From Polytrichum commune (lineage: Eukaryota > Streptophyta > Polytrichopsida > Polytrichales > Polytrichaceae): 64,000 nucleotides of DNA. Position 1 is the first letter of the stretch. The number at the start of each line of letters is the position of its first letter. Of this stretch, positions 45,911 through 58,775 are shown piece by piece. The DNA lies in contig OX485805.1 in NCBI GenBank assembly GCA_950295325.1, forward strand, positions 1,798,501 to 1,862,500. Direction: 5' to 3'. The notes below the pieces were generated by a model. The model saw only the letters and a list, made by a program, of their open reading frames with translations. It was not told the origin of the DNA and searched no databases. A program made the position numbers and the translations under genes.

Positions 45911-46850
45911 GTGTGCTAGGGGTGAGTCGGCTCCTTGGAAGTTGGTTCACACATTGAATTGAGAAGCCCCATCATCGCGGGCAGCAAAAGTGCAATTTCA
46001 TGGACTTCCGCTTTTTCTTGCTTGCTCGAGAGCCGCCAAAGGACAAGATTCGAAAACTTGAGGGTGGAATGGAAAGTTAGATACATCCATCTTGTGGTGT
46101 TGCCAAGATCCAAAATTCCAAGTGGAAAGTTCAAAGCAACTTGCCACCGGAGCTATCTATTGGTTGGTCGTGGCCTCCTTTACTTTTGAAGGTACCAAAC
46201 GTTGGTGCACGGTTCGTTTTCAAGTCATTGCCCTCCAAGTTCTAATAAGTTTGATTGTGACCCACATCACTACAAGCACGAGTCTAAGAGCAATGTTTTT
46301 TGTTTGGTGAAGATTGTCATGCATCTTTGCATATCTATCGCGAGGATGATTCATTCATGCGATATTTGCTACCAATTTGTTATTATCCATATGCTTCTGT
46401 AGGTTCCATTTTGTTATCAAACCCCTAGGTCATTCTTCAGCTACATTCAAGTGTTCATTTTTCTTTTCTTTTCTTTGTTTTTCCCTCATTGCAAATTAGA
46501 GTTTCAATACGAAGTTCTTCTAGACTGCAACATTTACTTAGCTTGATGTCAACATTTAACTTCCCAAGTCTCCAGGTAGCAAACACGCCGCTCCTAGCGT
46601 ATGTGTTCTAGGCAACACGTCCCGCGTTGATGAAAGAATCTATAAATCCATCACATTGGTACTAGATTTATACATAACTCTTACTAACACACGACAATTC
46701 TCATCGACAAAGGTCGTGTTGCCCAAGACTTATACGCTTGTTAGTGGTGTACGCCACAAGCATATGAACCCTATAAAATCGACACGCGTTACTAGAAAGC
46801 CTACAGATCCGTCACAGTGTTAGACTTGCATTCTTTTTTCTCCTTCCAGT
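45911..46850. other. Gene-free stretch
   Basis: Plus and minus frames overlap at 45916-46190. None resembles a known protein, and both strands being open argues against coding. Confidence 0.35.
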
Positions 46851-47640
46851 GATGGAGGAGGACCACTGCCGGTGACTCATATGTTGGTAGTGGTAGTGTT
46901 TGAACGAAGAACGTCGTAATGGTATACCCAAACGCTCAAAGTGTCCACAACAGATGCACCTCAGTCCCAAAGGTTAACACCAGAGACAAAAACGACGACT
47001 TCGAAGCTCGGGGTGAGGTAAGTGGTGGGAACGAGGAGTGCGTGGCGCTGTTTTTGGCTGTGTTTTTATGCGCTCCCGACCACCACCACCCCCACCATTT
47101 TCTGAAGCAGCAGCAGCAGCATGCATGGCTTTGCCTTTTCGTCGTGCCTTTCTCCGGACGCAAAACAAAAAGGAGCAGGCGAGGGACCGACCTGCTGCTC
47201 CTGCCGCCTTCCTCCTTCTCCTCCTCCTCGGAGAAAACAACTGTTTTCGACAAAGTTTAATGCGCCTGGGAGTCGTCGCCCACTCAAGTGCTCCGGCTCG
47301 CTGGAAATCGGAAATGTGCACGCCAGGGCTCTCTATAAGTTAGCATGGAAGGAGGTAAGCAGGGGCTACTAAAAGAACTCCCCAATCCTCCATCACCACC
47401 ACCACCACCACCATCATCATCCTCCCCTTTAGTACTCACAAGGGCAATGTGATGCGAGGGCTATGTGATGAGCAAGGTCCAAGTGTCCCCCGCCCCGCCC
47501 CACTTATAAATTCACTCTTGCGTACCTTACGCTATGCGGCCTCAGGCTTTCTTTATTGATTAATAGTCTTGGACTGGACTGGATTCGATCGGATTCCAGC
47601 GAAAGCGGAATTTATTCGGAGTGAGTCTCGCATGTGGGAG
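46850..47640 (+). other. GC-rich island, possible promoter or first exon of an undetected gene
   Basis: Base composition rises sharply. Several frames on both strands exceed 100 codons but are Arg/Pro/Ser/His-rich and low complexity (QQQQHAW, SSFSSSSE). A TATAAATT core lies near 47506 and ATGGAAGGAG/GTAAGC at 47345 looks like a start codon followed by a splice donor. No downstream exon could be tied to it. Only the composition shift is certain. Confidence 0.3.
47391..47420. repeat. (CAC/CAT)n trinucleotide repeat
   Basis: CATCACCACCACCACC followed by CATCATCAT. Confidence 0.9.
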
Positions 47641-47765
47641 TCAAAATTGCATGCTCAGGTTCCCAATATGTACTGTCCTACATGTAACATGAAAGGGAAC
47701 GAGGGATTCCTCATTAGGGTAGTGTAGTAGTGTGGACCATGCTCATTCCAAAGAGACCTCCGAGA

Positions 47766-48275
47766 GTCTCTTAGAAGTGACAAACAAGTGCCCGTCGCTC
47801 GAGGCTCGAGACTCCAGCGACAGAGGTCCACTTTTACCCCAAGTCCTTGCTTTTCGCCACCAAGGAATCTAGATGTGTTGCTAGAGAGTTGCTGCCACTT
47901 TGGCGGGTGGGTTAATTTTTGGGCTAATTTTCACATTATGTCACATGATTAAGCCACTATGGGAATTGCATTGTCTTATCAACGATTTCCTCCACTAGAT
48001 CATAGGTCCTAGGCCACAGTGCACACTAATTCCAACAAATCCTTGGAGTCTACTGAAGTGGCAACCCAAGTGCCTCCTTGCTCAAGACGAGAGAGAGAGA
48101 TAGACAGACGACCACTTTATCTAAATACTTGCCTTCTAGCCACCAAGAAAATTTCTAGATTCTAGAGAGTTGCTAGTGTACTACTTTGGCAGGTTTTTGG
48201 GTTAATTCTCACATTATGTCATATGTTTAAGTCACCACGGGAATTGCCTTGTCTTATCAATGTTTTTTTCCCCAA
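47766..48275 (+). repeat. Two tandem ~281-bp units, third copy at 49026-49275
   Basis: Each unit carries AAGTG-CAA-CAAGTG, CACTTTAYC, TAGCCACCAAG-AATCTAGA, AGAGAGTTGCTR, CACATTATGTCAYATG and GGGAATTGC-TTGTCTTATCAA in this order. The third, more diverged copy shows AGCCGGCAAGGAATCTAGAC and TGATGTCATATGATTCAGTC. No coding potential. Confidence 0.75.
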
Positions 48276-50950
48276 TGGAGGGTTGTGAAATCCTGGGGGT
48301 GGACTCTTCATACCACTTATGAACTAACGTGAGTGTAAGAAGGGGTATTATTTGAGGCATCTGCGTACATAGTGGACGTAAGGGAGAGGTATTATATTCC
48401 TAGTGTGAAGTAAAGGTAGATGTACTGTACAAAAGGGGGTCTTGGGGACTTAGAAAAAATTGACAATAAATTGTTAGTTCCATCCAATTCATATTTTCAT
48501 CCATTGTTGTCAGATGGTAATAGACGTCAATGACTACCTTGTCCATTCTTGTTGGGGTTTGCATTTGAGTTCTAAGTTTTTACAAGCTGGAGGCTCATGG
48601 AGTGCTCATGGGCTCCCTTAAGTTTTGCTCTTTAAATTGTGGCTAAGTTATTGTACTCTTGTCTTTGTTTGCTTGATGTAATCATTGAGTTACATGCTAT
48701 GAATGAAAAAATGTCCGATGACTTTTTATTATTATTGGAAAGTGAAACTGCATTTGATATGCAATAAATTATTTTTTAATGTGAGATTTAATGTTTTGTA
48801 TATGTAATGGAGGCATTTATTACGTTACATTAAAAAACTTAATATAAATACACGAGTCTATTTTCTAGCCTCTCGTTAGTATGTATACATTGGTTTTTCT
48901 TTATAAACTTCTCATATATAGGAATTTCATGTCATAGCAACCCACATATGTCATTTAGGTTTTCAATGAAGAGTCCATCCCCGGGTGTTGAATCCATGAA
49001 TGAAACTTTAGAATCTACCATTTTTATAGATCATAGGCCTTACTAATTCCAACAACTCATTATTGTCTATAGAAGTAGCAACAAAGTGATCCTCGTCCAA
49101 CTAGACTCGAGAGACAAATGACCACTTTATCTAAGTCCTTACTTTTAGCCGGCAAGGAATCTAGACATTAGAGAGCTCGTGCTATGTATCGTTTGACAAA
49201 AAATTGGGTGATTTTGTACATGATGTCATATGATTCAGTCTTCGTGAGGGAATTGCATGCTCTTACCAGTGGTTCTTCTATTCCAATAACTGGTCATAAA
49301 ATCTATGAATGTGGATATAGGACCTATGTCTTTCATAGAACATAGAGCAAACTAGTCGAAGAAAAGTAGGGAGCGGTAAGACCACGTGATCCCTGTGATG
49401 AGTAGCAATTACTTTTGTGTGTTTGAGATGGTGAATCGTGATCTAGTCACATCTCCAACGTAGGAGATCTTTAGAACACAAACACATGTGTGGGAAAAAG
49501 CATATGAAAGCGTATTAATTAAGTGCAACCTCATCTTGTATATTTGACTGCATATGCTATGGCAACATTCAACTTATTGACTCTGGACTCTTAATCCATA
49601 TATTGTAGTCATCTACTTTGATGCACTTCAACATGTGCATTTGATGTACCCTATACATGACCAAAAATCAACATTTTGTACTCTTGTCCTTTGACAAGCA
49701 AATTCTCGACTATCCTCACTTGTGAGAACCATTGCTTCCAAGCAAGTCGGTCCATTTATATTAGATTATGCCACACATGTTAGTAAGTTGAAGATTTTTT
49801 ATCTTATTATTCTATTACCTTGTAGTGGCCCTACTAGTTTGATGCATATTCAAGCCAAATAAGGCCAATACTTTAGCAAACCGTTCACCAAAAAAATCCT
49901 ATGGTTGCTTGTACTTTGAAGATAACAATGCTTATCACCATGAGGAAGGGAAATTGAATATTGTTAAGCAATTTCTAGATTATGTTTGGCTTAAAAATTC
50001 CAATGTGGAATCCATATGAGTTCAACATGGATAACGTTTGTTAGGTATTCCTTAGTCAGGACTCGGTGGTTGTTGTTATTGACCACATCAAAAAATTATG
50101 AATATACCTCTCATCCACCCACATTGAAAACCTACACCATACAAGTTTGTGGTTAAACCATTGACTCCAACCAAGTCTTAAACTAATTCGAGGTCTTTGA
50201 AGCAATTTTTAATGGCTTAAATTCAATCAACTTCCAAATTATATTAGATAATTCACAATGCTTTTTTTGTCAAAATGAACAAGAGGTATGTCATATTCAA
50301 TAATTCCTTGCCACCACCTCAAGGCCTAGTCTTCTTCTTTCCTTCAGTAATCATTCACCCATAGGCAGTCACTCTTTGATGACCACATCAACAAACTTAA
50401 GGATGGCCATACAGGAGTTGCCAAGTTGCATCTTTGCACACACTTGAATTGGTGAAGTGGCAGGCCGCAGGTGTGAAACGAAGTATAAACTATATTGATA
50501 TGTTAGGGAGGTGAGTCAACTTATTAGTTTAAACTTCACTATATATTCTGAATCTAATGAGATCTTCTCATCATTTGCTTTGACAACATCTTCCTGATTT
50601 GATTGCTCCCCCGTGCACCAATATTGCTATGCAGTGGTAAGGTGATTATATAATGACGGAATTTGATATTCATTTGCGCCTACATCTCTTGCTGCCTACC
50701 ATCTTCAACAACCACTATGTACAGTGGGATACAAGCTATATAGTAGTCATATTCTATCCTCCTCTTGTAACCAGAAAGCTCTTAAACAAGATTCTTATAC
50801 CTATCCAGATTTTGCACTGCATAAAATCTAATAATGACATAATTGAACCTAAGTCATCAATTAGGTCACTGTGATCTCACAGGGCAGGCCTCATGATAGT
50901 CTTGAGATATGTGGAGGAAACAATGGATGACAACCCAACTTATCTAGAGT
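48276..50950. other. Gene-free AT-rich stretch
   Basis: Apart from the third ~281-bp unit at 49026-49275, no gene, RNA or transposon end recognised. Confidence 0.4.
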
Positions 50951-50957
50951 TTCCCAG

Positions 50958-51188
50958 ATGATTGTAATGACAAACCTAATGGGAATGAAGGGATCTGACA
51001 AACATTTTGTGATTGCAGGAGACATGACTTGTGGCAAATACACAAATACATGGATGACAAATAATAATAATCCAGATACATGTGTAGCAATAAAGAATAA
51101 CCCAGATGGTTTGCACTACAAGCTGCACAGTTGTGGCGAAATAGAAATCGGCAACTTAAGCATTGTACTCAGGAGACGTGTTAATTAA
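50958..51188 (+). other. Unrecognised 76-codon open frame
   Basis: The product (GDMTCGKYTNTWMTNNNNPD...) has reasonable protein-like composition, including Cys, Trp and an Asn run, but matches no family I know. No splice or promoter context was found, so a gene is not claimed. Confidence 0.2.
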
Positions 51189-52475
51189 GTTAACCATACG
51201 TTAGTGCTAACCCCGCGCGTTGAATGGGGTAGTATCCAAATAAGTTTATAAGCTTATCTTAAGAATAATTTTCGAGTTGGTGACCCATGTACGAATGCTG
51301 ACTCCAGATGTGCTCGCCTGACTCAAATGCTGCAAAGTGTGGAAAAGTTCTGGGCAGAGACAATGATCCAAAGCAGTTATAGATTAGCACTTTTTCAGAA
51401 AAGTGGTCATCAACTCTCATAAGTGTATCAGCTGATGTGGCCCAGCCTCTTTTGTAGCTGTGTCCTCTACGAATGGTCTACCATGTAAATGTTGTCAATA
51501 CATATGTTCTGCAAAGTAACGGTGATACTTAGGACTAGGAGTGCTGAGATTGAACCTCCACATGGGGGAGAGTGACATTGCATGCTGATCAAATAATAAT
51601 CAAAGATACAGTTGTCCAGCCTCTTGCAGAGTGAGTGAAAAATACAGAAATTATATGATGCCCACGAGCGTAGTTGTGCGCAAGCCTGTAATGAAACTGA
51701 TCAATCCTGATTATAACGCCTTGACCAGAGCATTGTCAATGCAGAGGCAGATAAGACACCTGGATGAAACTAAGGTCACTGGTCTGAAACAAGCACATCA
51801 TGCCAGTACCCGCAATTTATTCTTGGCTGCAGGTTTCAACCCATCAAGTAATCTACATCCATAAACCCTGCTGTCACTGGCATATAACAACAAGATGACT
51901 CTGTCAGATACATTTTGAAGTAATATTAAACAATGTTGTTACACTCTGGCAAATCCAGGCAGGACTAATAATATTTAATAAGTCACATGTCATATTACCT
52001 TTGCATTGTATATTGGGATGTAGAGGTTGTGATTCACACTGATCAGCAGCTGTGGGTCACAAATGAATTTGGAACACTCATACCTACATTGACTCTATTC
52101 CTCGCCTTTAAAGTTCAAAGGCCTTGAGCTGCTCATGACTGAGATTAATTAGAGCCAGCTGTTAATTTCGGAGCTCCACACCCTTGTCAAAAATGTTTAC
52201 AGTTTAACCTACTCCCAGTTCAAAGTTAAATAATAGATTAAGTAAACCTTGTGGAAGCCCATAACCCTCTCTGCTGGTATGCACAACTTGCACAGTGAAC
52301 CTGCACATGATTCCCAGGGGTTTGAATGTCAAATTCAATCGGGAATGTGGATCTCACAGGTGTCGACAGCATGTACAGAATTTTTCATTTCATACAAAAT
52401 CAACTATGTGAGCTGAATATGAGAACAATGAGGTAGCTTCCAAAGGAGTGAATACAATGTTCATAAAGCTGGAAT
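51189..52475. other. Gene-free stretch
   Basis: The 77-codon plus frame at 51631-51864 is unrecognised. Composition is slightly less AT-rich than the flanks. No gene called. Confidence 0.35.
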
Positions 52476-52625
52476 TAGCTAGAGTAGAAAAGGGGTAGTC
52501 AAACAGCACGTTTCAAACAACATGCTGGCAAAATTGAACTGGCATGCCAAATCTCTACCACTCATAGATTTATGACAAGCATGTTGTTTGAAACCTGTTC
52601 TTTGGCTACCACTTTTCTACTAGCG
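52476..52625. repeat. Long imperfect hairpin (~50-bp arms)
   Basis: The left arm (about 52476-52528: GCTAGAGTAGAAAAGGGGTA, then GTTTCAAACAACATGCTGG) pairs with the right arm (about 52573-52625: AAGCATGTTGTTTGAAACC, then GGCTACCACTTTTCTACTAG). The loop is about 44 bp. It may be a tiny foldback transposon or an inverted-repeat small-RNA precursor. Related words (AAGCATGTTGTTGGCATG, GGTTGTTTTAAACC) recur at 52775-52810. Confidence 0.65.
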
Positions 52626-53400
52626 TCCAGCCACATGAACTTAGGATAGACGTAATATTTTCAGGAACAGAGCCTGAGCGCACAATAATACAAGAAGAAA
52701 TTGGGGCTTCAAACAACGGCTTTATTGACACGTTCAAACCAGATCCCCCTTAGATCAGTTGGGTCAAATTTACAAGCATGTTGTTGGCATGTGGTTGTTT
52801 TAAACCGTGTTGTTCAAGACAGTCTTTTTGATAGTGAGTAGAGTCCCTAATTGATATTGGTTGTTTACCATAACTATGTGAGCTTGCGGCAATGATCAAG
52901 GTGAGGCATTCCTCATTCATGCCCACACTAGAGGTTGGCGTGGTCTCTCACTTTACGACAACTGTTTTGTAAATTTCAAGTGCAGTGATATTGATTCTCC
53001 ATGACCAGATCTGAGGATCTGCATTTCTGGAGCTGGTCAGGTGGACATACAAGAAGCAGGTGCTGTACTGTATAAAATGTATGTCATATGGCAACACTGG
53101 TGGATCTGCTATTGGTCACTAGTGGCCTCCCTATTCCCCACTTCCCAGTACCTTTTGAGATCCTGGTCTGCCACCCGGCAGGACGCTATTGCCGCACATC
53201 AGTCAGTGTGCAGAGAGGCACTGTTATTGCTCTCCCTGCTCGCACAATCTACGGAAAAGTCGGCAGTCTAAGTTATAAGTTACAGAGAAAAGGTCCCTGC
53301 CCTCTCAATGAATCCTCCCTTCACTTGACCTGCGTTGGGGAGGAAGATACGTACCAATGGCAGTCAATTATCACAATCCACGATGCTGGAACAGACCACA
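52626..53400. other. Unrecognised region
   Basis: Plus frames 53041-53271 and 53088-53411 overlap; the latter (107 codons) is protein-like in composition but unrecognised. It ends near AAG/GTAAGC at 53411, a donor-like site also conserved in the related segment near 58791. Confidence 0.3.
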
Positions 53401-53745
53401 AAATTAGTTAAGGTAAGCGGGTCTTGAATGGACACTTTTAAATCTGCACCCACTTCTCGTAGGATATGAAACAGGAAATTAGTTCAAGAGGATTAACAAA
53501 TCCAAACCATGCTCATAATCATTTTCCTCATCATTTTCGGAGCTTTAAATATGAATATCTTGATTATTCCCAAAATGCAGATTCTCTTTCTTATTGGATG
53601 ATCATAGGTCCCCCCATTTATGTTCACTAATGAGTCTACATTGGTTACCAAATGATGCCATTTTGGTGCCGTTCTTAGATCCACACACCACTCAAATATA
53701 GGTGTCCACTTAAGATGAGTAACCGAAGTAGGCCCGCTGACCTCA
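53401..53745 (-). repeat. Dispersed repeat with protein-like minus frame, copy 2
   Basis: Aligned with 58776-59160: TTAAGGTAAGYGGGTCTT, CACCCACTTCTCGTAG, GATTCTCTTTC, GCCGTTCTTAGATCCACAC, TCAAATAYARGTGTCC and TTAAGATGAGT appear in the same order. A minus-strand reading gives HLKWTPIFEWCV. It is copied DNA of unknown class. Confidence 0.6.
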
Positions 53746-53830
53746 TAAGCAGCCCTTCTGTAGCTAAATTGTACATAAATGCTGAAAATATGATAATTCC
53801 AGCTTATTTCCCACTCCATAAAGAAGGTAT

Positions 53831-55002
53831 GGGCAGACGATATGCTACCCCCTACGAGCTTTTCGGGGGGGGAATATTCTGTCAGGGGGCAGCCCCCGAC
53901 ATTTTTCCTGCACCCGCCCGAAAACTGCTGCCCGCCCGCCCGATTTCGAAAAAACTAGTGTACTTGCATTTTTGAAGGCTACTTGTCCACAAATCCCATA
54001 TTGAGTGCACTTCATTTTCAAGGTCTCAAATCCAATATATATGTTCACTTCCATTGAGTAAATAAGCAATTGACTAGATTTCATTTTCAAAGTGAAACCG
54101 TCAATAAAGCATGTAATTAACTTGGAAGTCAAAAATATTACAAAATCCTCATTACCGCTGAGGTTATAATTTTTGTCACTTACAATTGAAGGGACTTTGT
54201 CATTCTAAAATGAAACTAAAATTTATGATTTGTTTTTTTATTTTTTTATAATTTATAATATAGTTAATACCTTCTACTATCACAAAGTTTTCATATGCAT
54301 TTAAACTAGTTAAGTAAGATTGAATGCAACTAAGTCTAACATATTCGCGACGATGAAGGACACATGAAAAACGATGAAGGACGATGAATGACATCCATGT
54401 TCTTCACAGTGCTTATGTGTTCCTCGATGTCCAAAGCCGTGTACTACACCCTATACAGTGTCCTTTTGTGTTTCTATAATTAGGATTAATAAAAAATTAT
54501 TAGACTTAGTTGCATTCAATCTTACTTAACTAGTTTAAATGCATATGAAAACTTTGTGATAGTAGAAGGTATTAAATATATTATAAATTATTAAAAAATT
54601 AAAAATTAAAAATTAGTTTCATTTTAGAATGACAAAGTCCCCTTCAATTGTAAGCGACAAAAATTATAACCTCAGCGGTAATGAGGATTTTGTAATATTT
54701 TTGACTTCCAAGTTAATTATATGCTTTATTGACGGTTTCACTTTGAAAATGAAATCTAGTCAATTGCTTATTTACTCAATGGAAGTGAACTTATATATTG
54801 GATTTGAGACCTTGAAAATGAAGTGCACTCAATATGGGATTTGTGAACAAGTAGCCTTCAAAAATGCAAGTACACTAGTTTTTTCGAAATCGGGCGGGCG
54901 GGCAGCAGTTTTCGGGCGGGTGCAGGAAAAATGTCGGGGGCTGCCCCCTGACAGAATATTCCCCCCCCGAAAAGCTCGTAGGGGGTAGCATATCGTTTGC
55001 CC
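53831..55002. mobile_element. 1.17-kb foldback element with ~500-bp arms
   Basis: The left arm 53831-54340 is the inverted copy of 54499-55002, nearly identical over its whole length. The outermost 180 bp are GC-rich (GGGCAGACGATATGCTACCC, CCTACGAGCTTTTCGGGGGG, GCCCGCCCGCCCGATTTCG), while inner arms are AT-rich. The loop of about 160 bp holds short CGATGAAGGAC repeats. Each arm reads as an open frame (about 119 codons at 54629-54988, plus), which may be a relic of coding sequence or chance. No target duplication was found. High arm identity implies recent formation. Confidence 0.9.
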
Positions 55003-55923
55003 TCATGTTGCACTCTAGCTGTTGGGGTTGATGCGACAACCACAACTGCACTAAAATTATTATTTGGCCTCCCTGCAGAAAGCCTCCCCACCAAATGCTT
55101 TCACACTCTAATCATAGAATTTCTATTTCCAATTTAAAGACAAAGAAATTGTTCTTTGCTGATTGAAGTTACCTAGAATGATACCTTGTTTACATAAATA
55201 AAAAACCAGGTTTCACACTACTTGAGTTTGTGCTTTTCTCAGCTTAATTAGTTAGATCTCATTTCATCTGAAGTCAGTCTCGACAAACCTTTTCAGAAGT
55301 TGCATCATACAGTTTGGCATAACTTGTTGTCATACAGCATATTGGGTGTATGAGCTAATCCACATGCTTCAGCACATGGGGTATATTGTATCATTTATAA
55401 GACTTCTATTCTAACTTGACTTTGAAATAGTTGTATTCTCACCAACTTATTGAACACCTTTTCAAGGAAAATTCAAAGGAACGTGATAAGTGTGACAACC
55501 AACACTGTCAAAAACATACAATTTGTTGAGGCACACAACACTTTATGCTCACTCACAAGAAGGTCCGGCCTCAAATATCAACCCCTCAAATCCAAGAGTA
55601 CATGTTGCTCCTTTGCAATCAATATACCTACAAATTCTTCTTTCACATCAAGGTTGTTATTGCGAATCCGTTTGAAATTACACCTATAGGTATATACTCT
55701 AGCATCCAAATTTTATAATCAAGTTTGGAAAGCAATAACATCACTATGGATTATAGCTTTAGAATTTAATCATAAAATTTAGATATGGGTTTCACCGGGG
55801 ATGCTTCGGTGTATATTGCACAAGAATGCACAAGGTGGTTTACCCTGGGATCTTCTTGTAAAGCTTAATCTGGTATCGCTTGTCAATACAAACAAAGCCT
55901 TAGTTAATTTCTTTTCTGTTAGC
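55003..55923. other. Gene-free stretch
   Basis: No recognised gene or transposon end. Confidence 0.4.
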
Positions 55924-55925
55924 TA

Positions 55926-56155
55926 CATTGTTTGTCTAATTAGTGTGGGCCACACTCATTCCCAATTACCCACATTATTTTGTTGTTATAATTTGCAGTG
56001 GCCCATTGTAATTTCCAGTGTGAAGAATCAGTTTGGATTTTTTCATCTACGTATCTGAATAAAAAGGCAAGGAAAGTACTATATATATTAATGTGGGTCG
56101 CACTAAATTCCAACCCACATGGATTTCCCACTGACACCAATTAGACAAATTAATG
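55926..56155 (+). mobile_element. Family B MITE, copy B4
   Basis: 230 bp between TA at 55924-55925 and 56156-56157. Ends CATTGTTTGTCTAATTAGTG and, inverted, CATTAATTTGTCTAATTGGT. The left end is almost identical to that of B6 (63053) though the interior differs. Confidence 0.75.
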
Positions 56156-56157
56156 TA

Positions 56158-58212
56158 CTTACTTAACATTGCTAAGCATTGGGAGTATTGTTCTTTACCT
56201 TCTTCCCTCCCCCGTTTAATGTGCCACTACTCCTTGATGATTATTTTTCTAGGTGGACCAAGTTGAGTTTCTTAGTGGCGGCATGTAGCAATCCTTGCCA
56301 AGACTCTCCTTGCCAACTCTATTTAAAAAATAGCGGAACAAGGAAATAGTCCAACATGATGTAAGGAGAAGTATGGTATATGCACACCTTGATTCCAAGG
56401 ACATGAGAACAATTGCACGAAGGCTTACTAATGTAATGTAGATATTTGAAGTTGCTAAGTTTTAAAAGTCCAAGGCAAAGTTATTTTGTGTCAAGGAGCC
56501 TTCAATGCATAAGTTTCCTTGTTACATGATTATTTCAAAGAAGAAATAATAATAATGAAATATTCTGAAAGTGAAGATTTTCTTGATTTTTTTTTAAATG
56601 AATATATAAGCCCTCCCAATATTGTTGATTGTTAAACCTAAAATAATCAACAGATTTTGAGCATGTAATCCAATTTCCTTTCAACACATGTCTTGACAAT
56701 GTCCAATTGTACTTCATGTACATCTTTACACATCCACATCCAACCACAAACCACTCATGAAGGTGTCCGATAAATAGAAGTAACCAAATTAAGCCTACTT
56801 TAACTTACAATACCCATATGTACCACCAACAATACACTTTAGTGGACCTATTTACAAAACCCTAAATGGGGACTCGTTCATCATGTCCGACGAAACATCA
56901 AGCATATTCCTTGTGTCGCACCTATTAATATATTAGGATTCAAATTCCAATCTCATATTTGAAGGGGGACTCGGGGTTGATTGCTTTTGGTGTTGAAGGC
57001 CGAAAGAAATTTGATTGAAGTAAGCAGGCTTCCATATAAGGTATGTAGGAGCATCCCCACACATTGTTATTACAGACACCTCTAACTCCATGCTGTCAAT
57101 TTAGAGGAGATATCTAATATTTGTACTTATGTCCACGCATTCTCCTTATCACTAAATTCAAGGCACTCTTGCCCTTCTAAATATCTTTCGTCCCTTCAAA
57201 TATGCAACATATACATGGAAAAGTCTCAACCTCCTTATAAGGAGAACAACTATCCTTATTTCACCATCTTTGATCAAATAGAATCATTATTTTAATTTTT
57301 TTTTTATGCAGAGTCTTGTGTATTGTATGAGATTTAGATTTCATCATGGAACCATAACATTATTAAGGGGCCATGATCTAAATTTTGTGGGCCTTGGTAT
57401 ATGATAATCGGTATGCCCCTTTTATACTCTATGCCACTCGTCTTGGTCCATGTCCAAATTTGGGACTAGTTGGGCACTCATGTCGCGGCACTTGGTAATG
57501 TTAATACGTTTTAATTTTAGTTGCAATGAGTACTCCAATTGCTTCAAGCTCGTGTTTGACATGTAGGCAAGAGCCTTGTGTTGAGGTTGAACCTTTGCGC
57601 CAATTGGTAACCAACACATGTTTGGTTACATTGTCACATTTCTTATTTGACATTACAATGTCATGGCCGTTGCATTGTTTTATTTTAATTTGTTGTGCTT
57701 AGCTCATATTTAGAAAGCACATCTCGGTGCAACACTGTATATTGTTGTAACCATCAACTCCAAGTACTCATATAGAACGAACATGTGAAACATATAGAGG
57801 GGCTACACTCCTCATAACTTAAATTGCATAATTTAGAACCCTTGGTGTCCAATCTATGGTCATGCCCTAAGCCAAAAACAAACACCAATTATAAAGTGGT
57901 CAAAAGCTTCTAGAATGTAGCATTCCTATCCATTTAGGTGAAAAAAACTAGGAAAGTTGTACGTAGGAAACAACTTAAGAAAGTTGTTTGTTGTCAGCTT
58001 ACATAGCTTACACTCATTAGACATACAATTGAGTAACTTCAAGACAACGTGTGTAAGCAATGGAAATAAATATAAATAAATAAAACAACATCAATATTGT
58101 CCTACATTTTCCATTCTTCCTTACCTTGATCATGTTTTACCAAGCTACAAGATAGGATTCCTTCCATCCTCTCCAAGGGTGGGCTCCTGCTAAGCAACGG
58201 AATAGTTTAGGG
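56158..58212. other. Gene-free stretch
   Basis: Contains copy 3 of the dispersed repeat at about 56640-56795 (CACTCATGAAGGTGTCCGAT, AAGTAACCAAATTAAGCC). The rest is AT-rich without a recognised gene. Confidence 0.4.
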
Positions 58213-58221
58213 TCCCGAAAC

Positions 58222-58448
58222 AGTGTCCGGGGAGATTTTTGGGCATAATCGGTCAAAATCCTGCTGTTTCCAAAGTCCAACCGGTTACATGTTGTGATCT
58301 TCCAGTTCTCATTCACTAATTCTAGGGTGTACTCCATAGATTCCTCTAAAACGATGGGTAGTTTTCCTGAAGCTCTTGAACTTCAATTGCTTAGTTCTCA
58401 ACTCAGGCGGCTCATCTGTAACCAGCAGTCAGTTCTCCCTGTTCATCG
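58222..58448 (-). mobile_element. Family A MITE, copy A8
   Basis: 227 bp, beginning AGTGTCCGGGGAGATTTTTG and ending TTCTCCCTGTTCATCG. The flanks TCCCGAAAC and TCCTGAAAG agree at 7 of 9. One AACCGGTT is intact; others have decayed. Confidence 0.85.
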
Positions 58449-58775
58449 TCCTGAAAGGGTTCATGAAATTGCCTGTCCCACAACCGAATTTGGGAGCCCT
58501 GAACTTACGGCATGTTAGTGGGCCTTCAATTGCGCAGGCTATTGCGGATGTCGGGTGTCTCCCAAATGCTTACATTGCCAGTGTGCGCTAACTAGGTGGG
58601 TTACATATTATCCACTGGCATATCTGTGTCTGGCATATCTGTTTCCAGGGTTTTGTTGCCAGGCCATGGCCGCCCCTGCAGTGAGCAGATCTGTGAAGAG
58701 ATTTGTGATTAGCCATGTCTCTGATACCTTAGCACTGTGTGGCAGTTGAGTCAGGAGCAACCAGTACACAAAGTC
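58449..58775. other. Unrecognised stretch
   Basis: Overlapping plus frames at 58294-58749 start inside A8 and have no recognised homology. No gene called. Confidence 0.3.

Noticed and set aside
46919-47343. Several >100-codon frames as genes
   Set aside because: They overlap on both strands in GC-rich low-complexity DNA with biased His/Arg/Pro/Ser products and no homology.
54629-54988. 119-codon plus frame in the foldback arm as a gene
   Set aside because: The same sequence forms the inverted arm at 53831-54340, where it is equally open but disrupted differently; it is part of a transposon arm.
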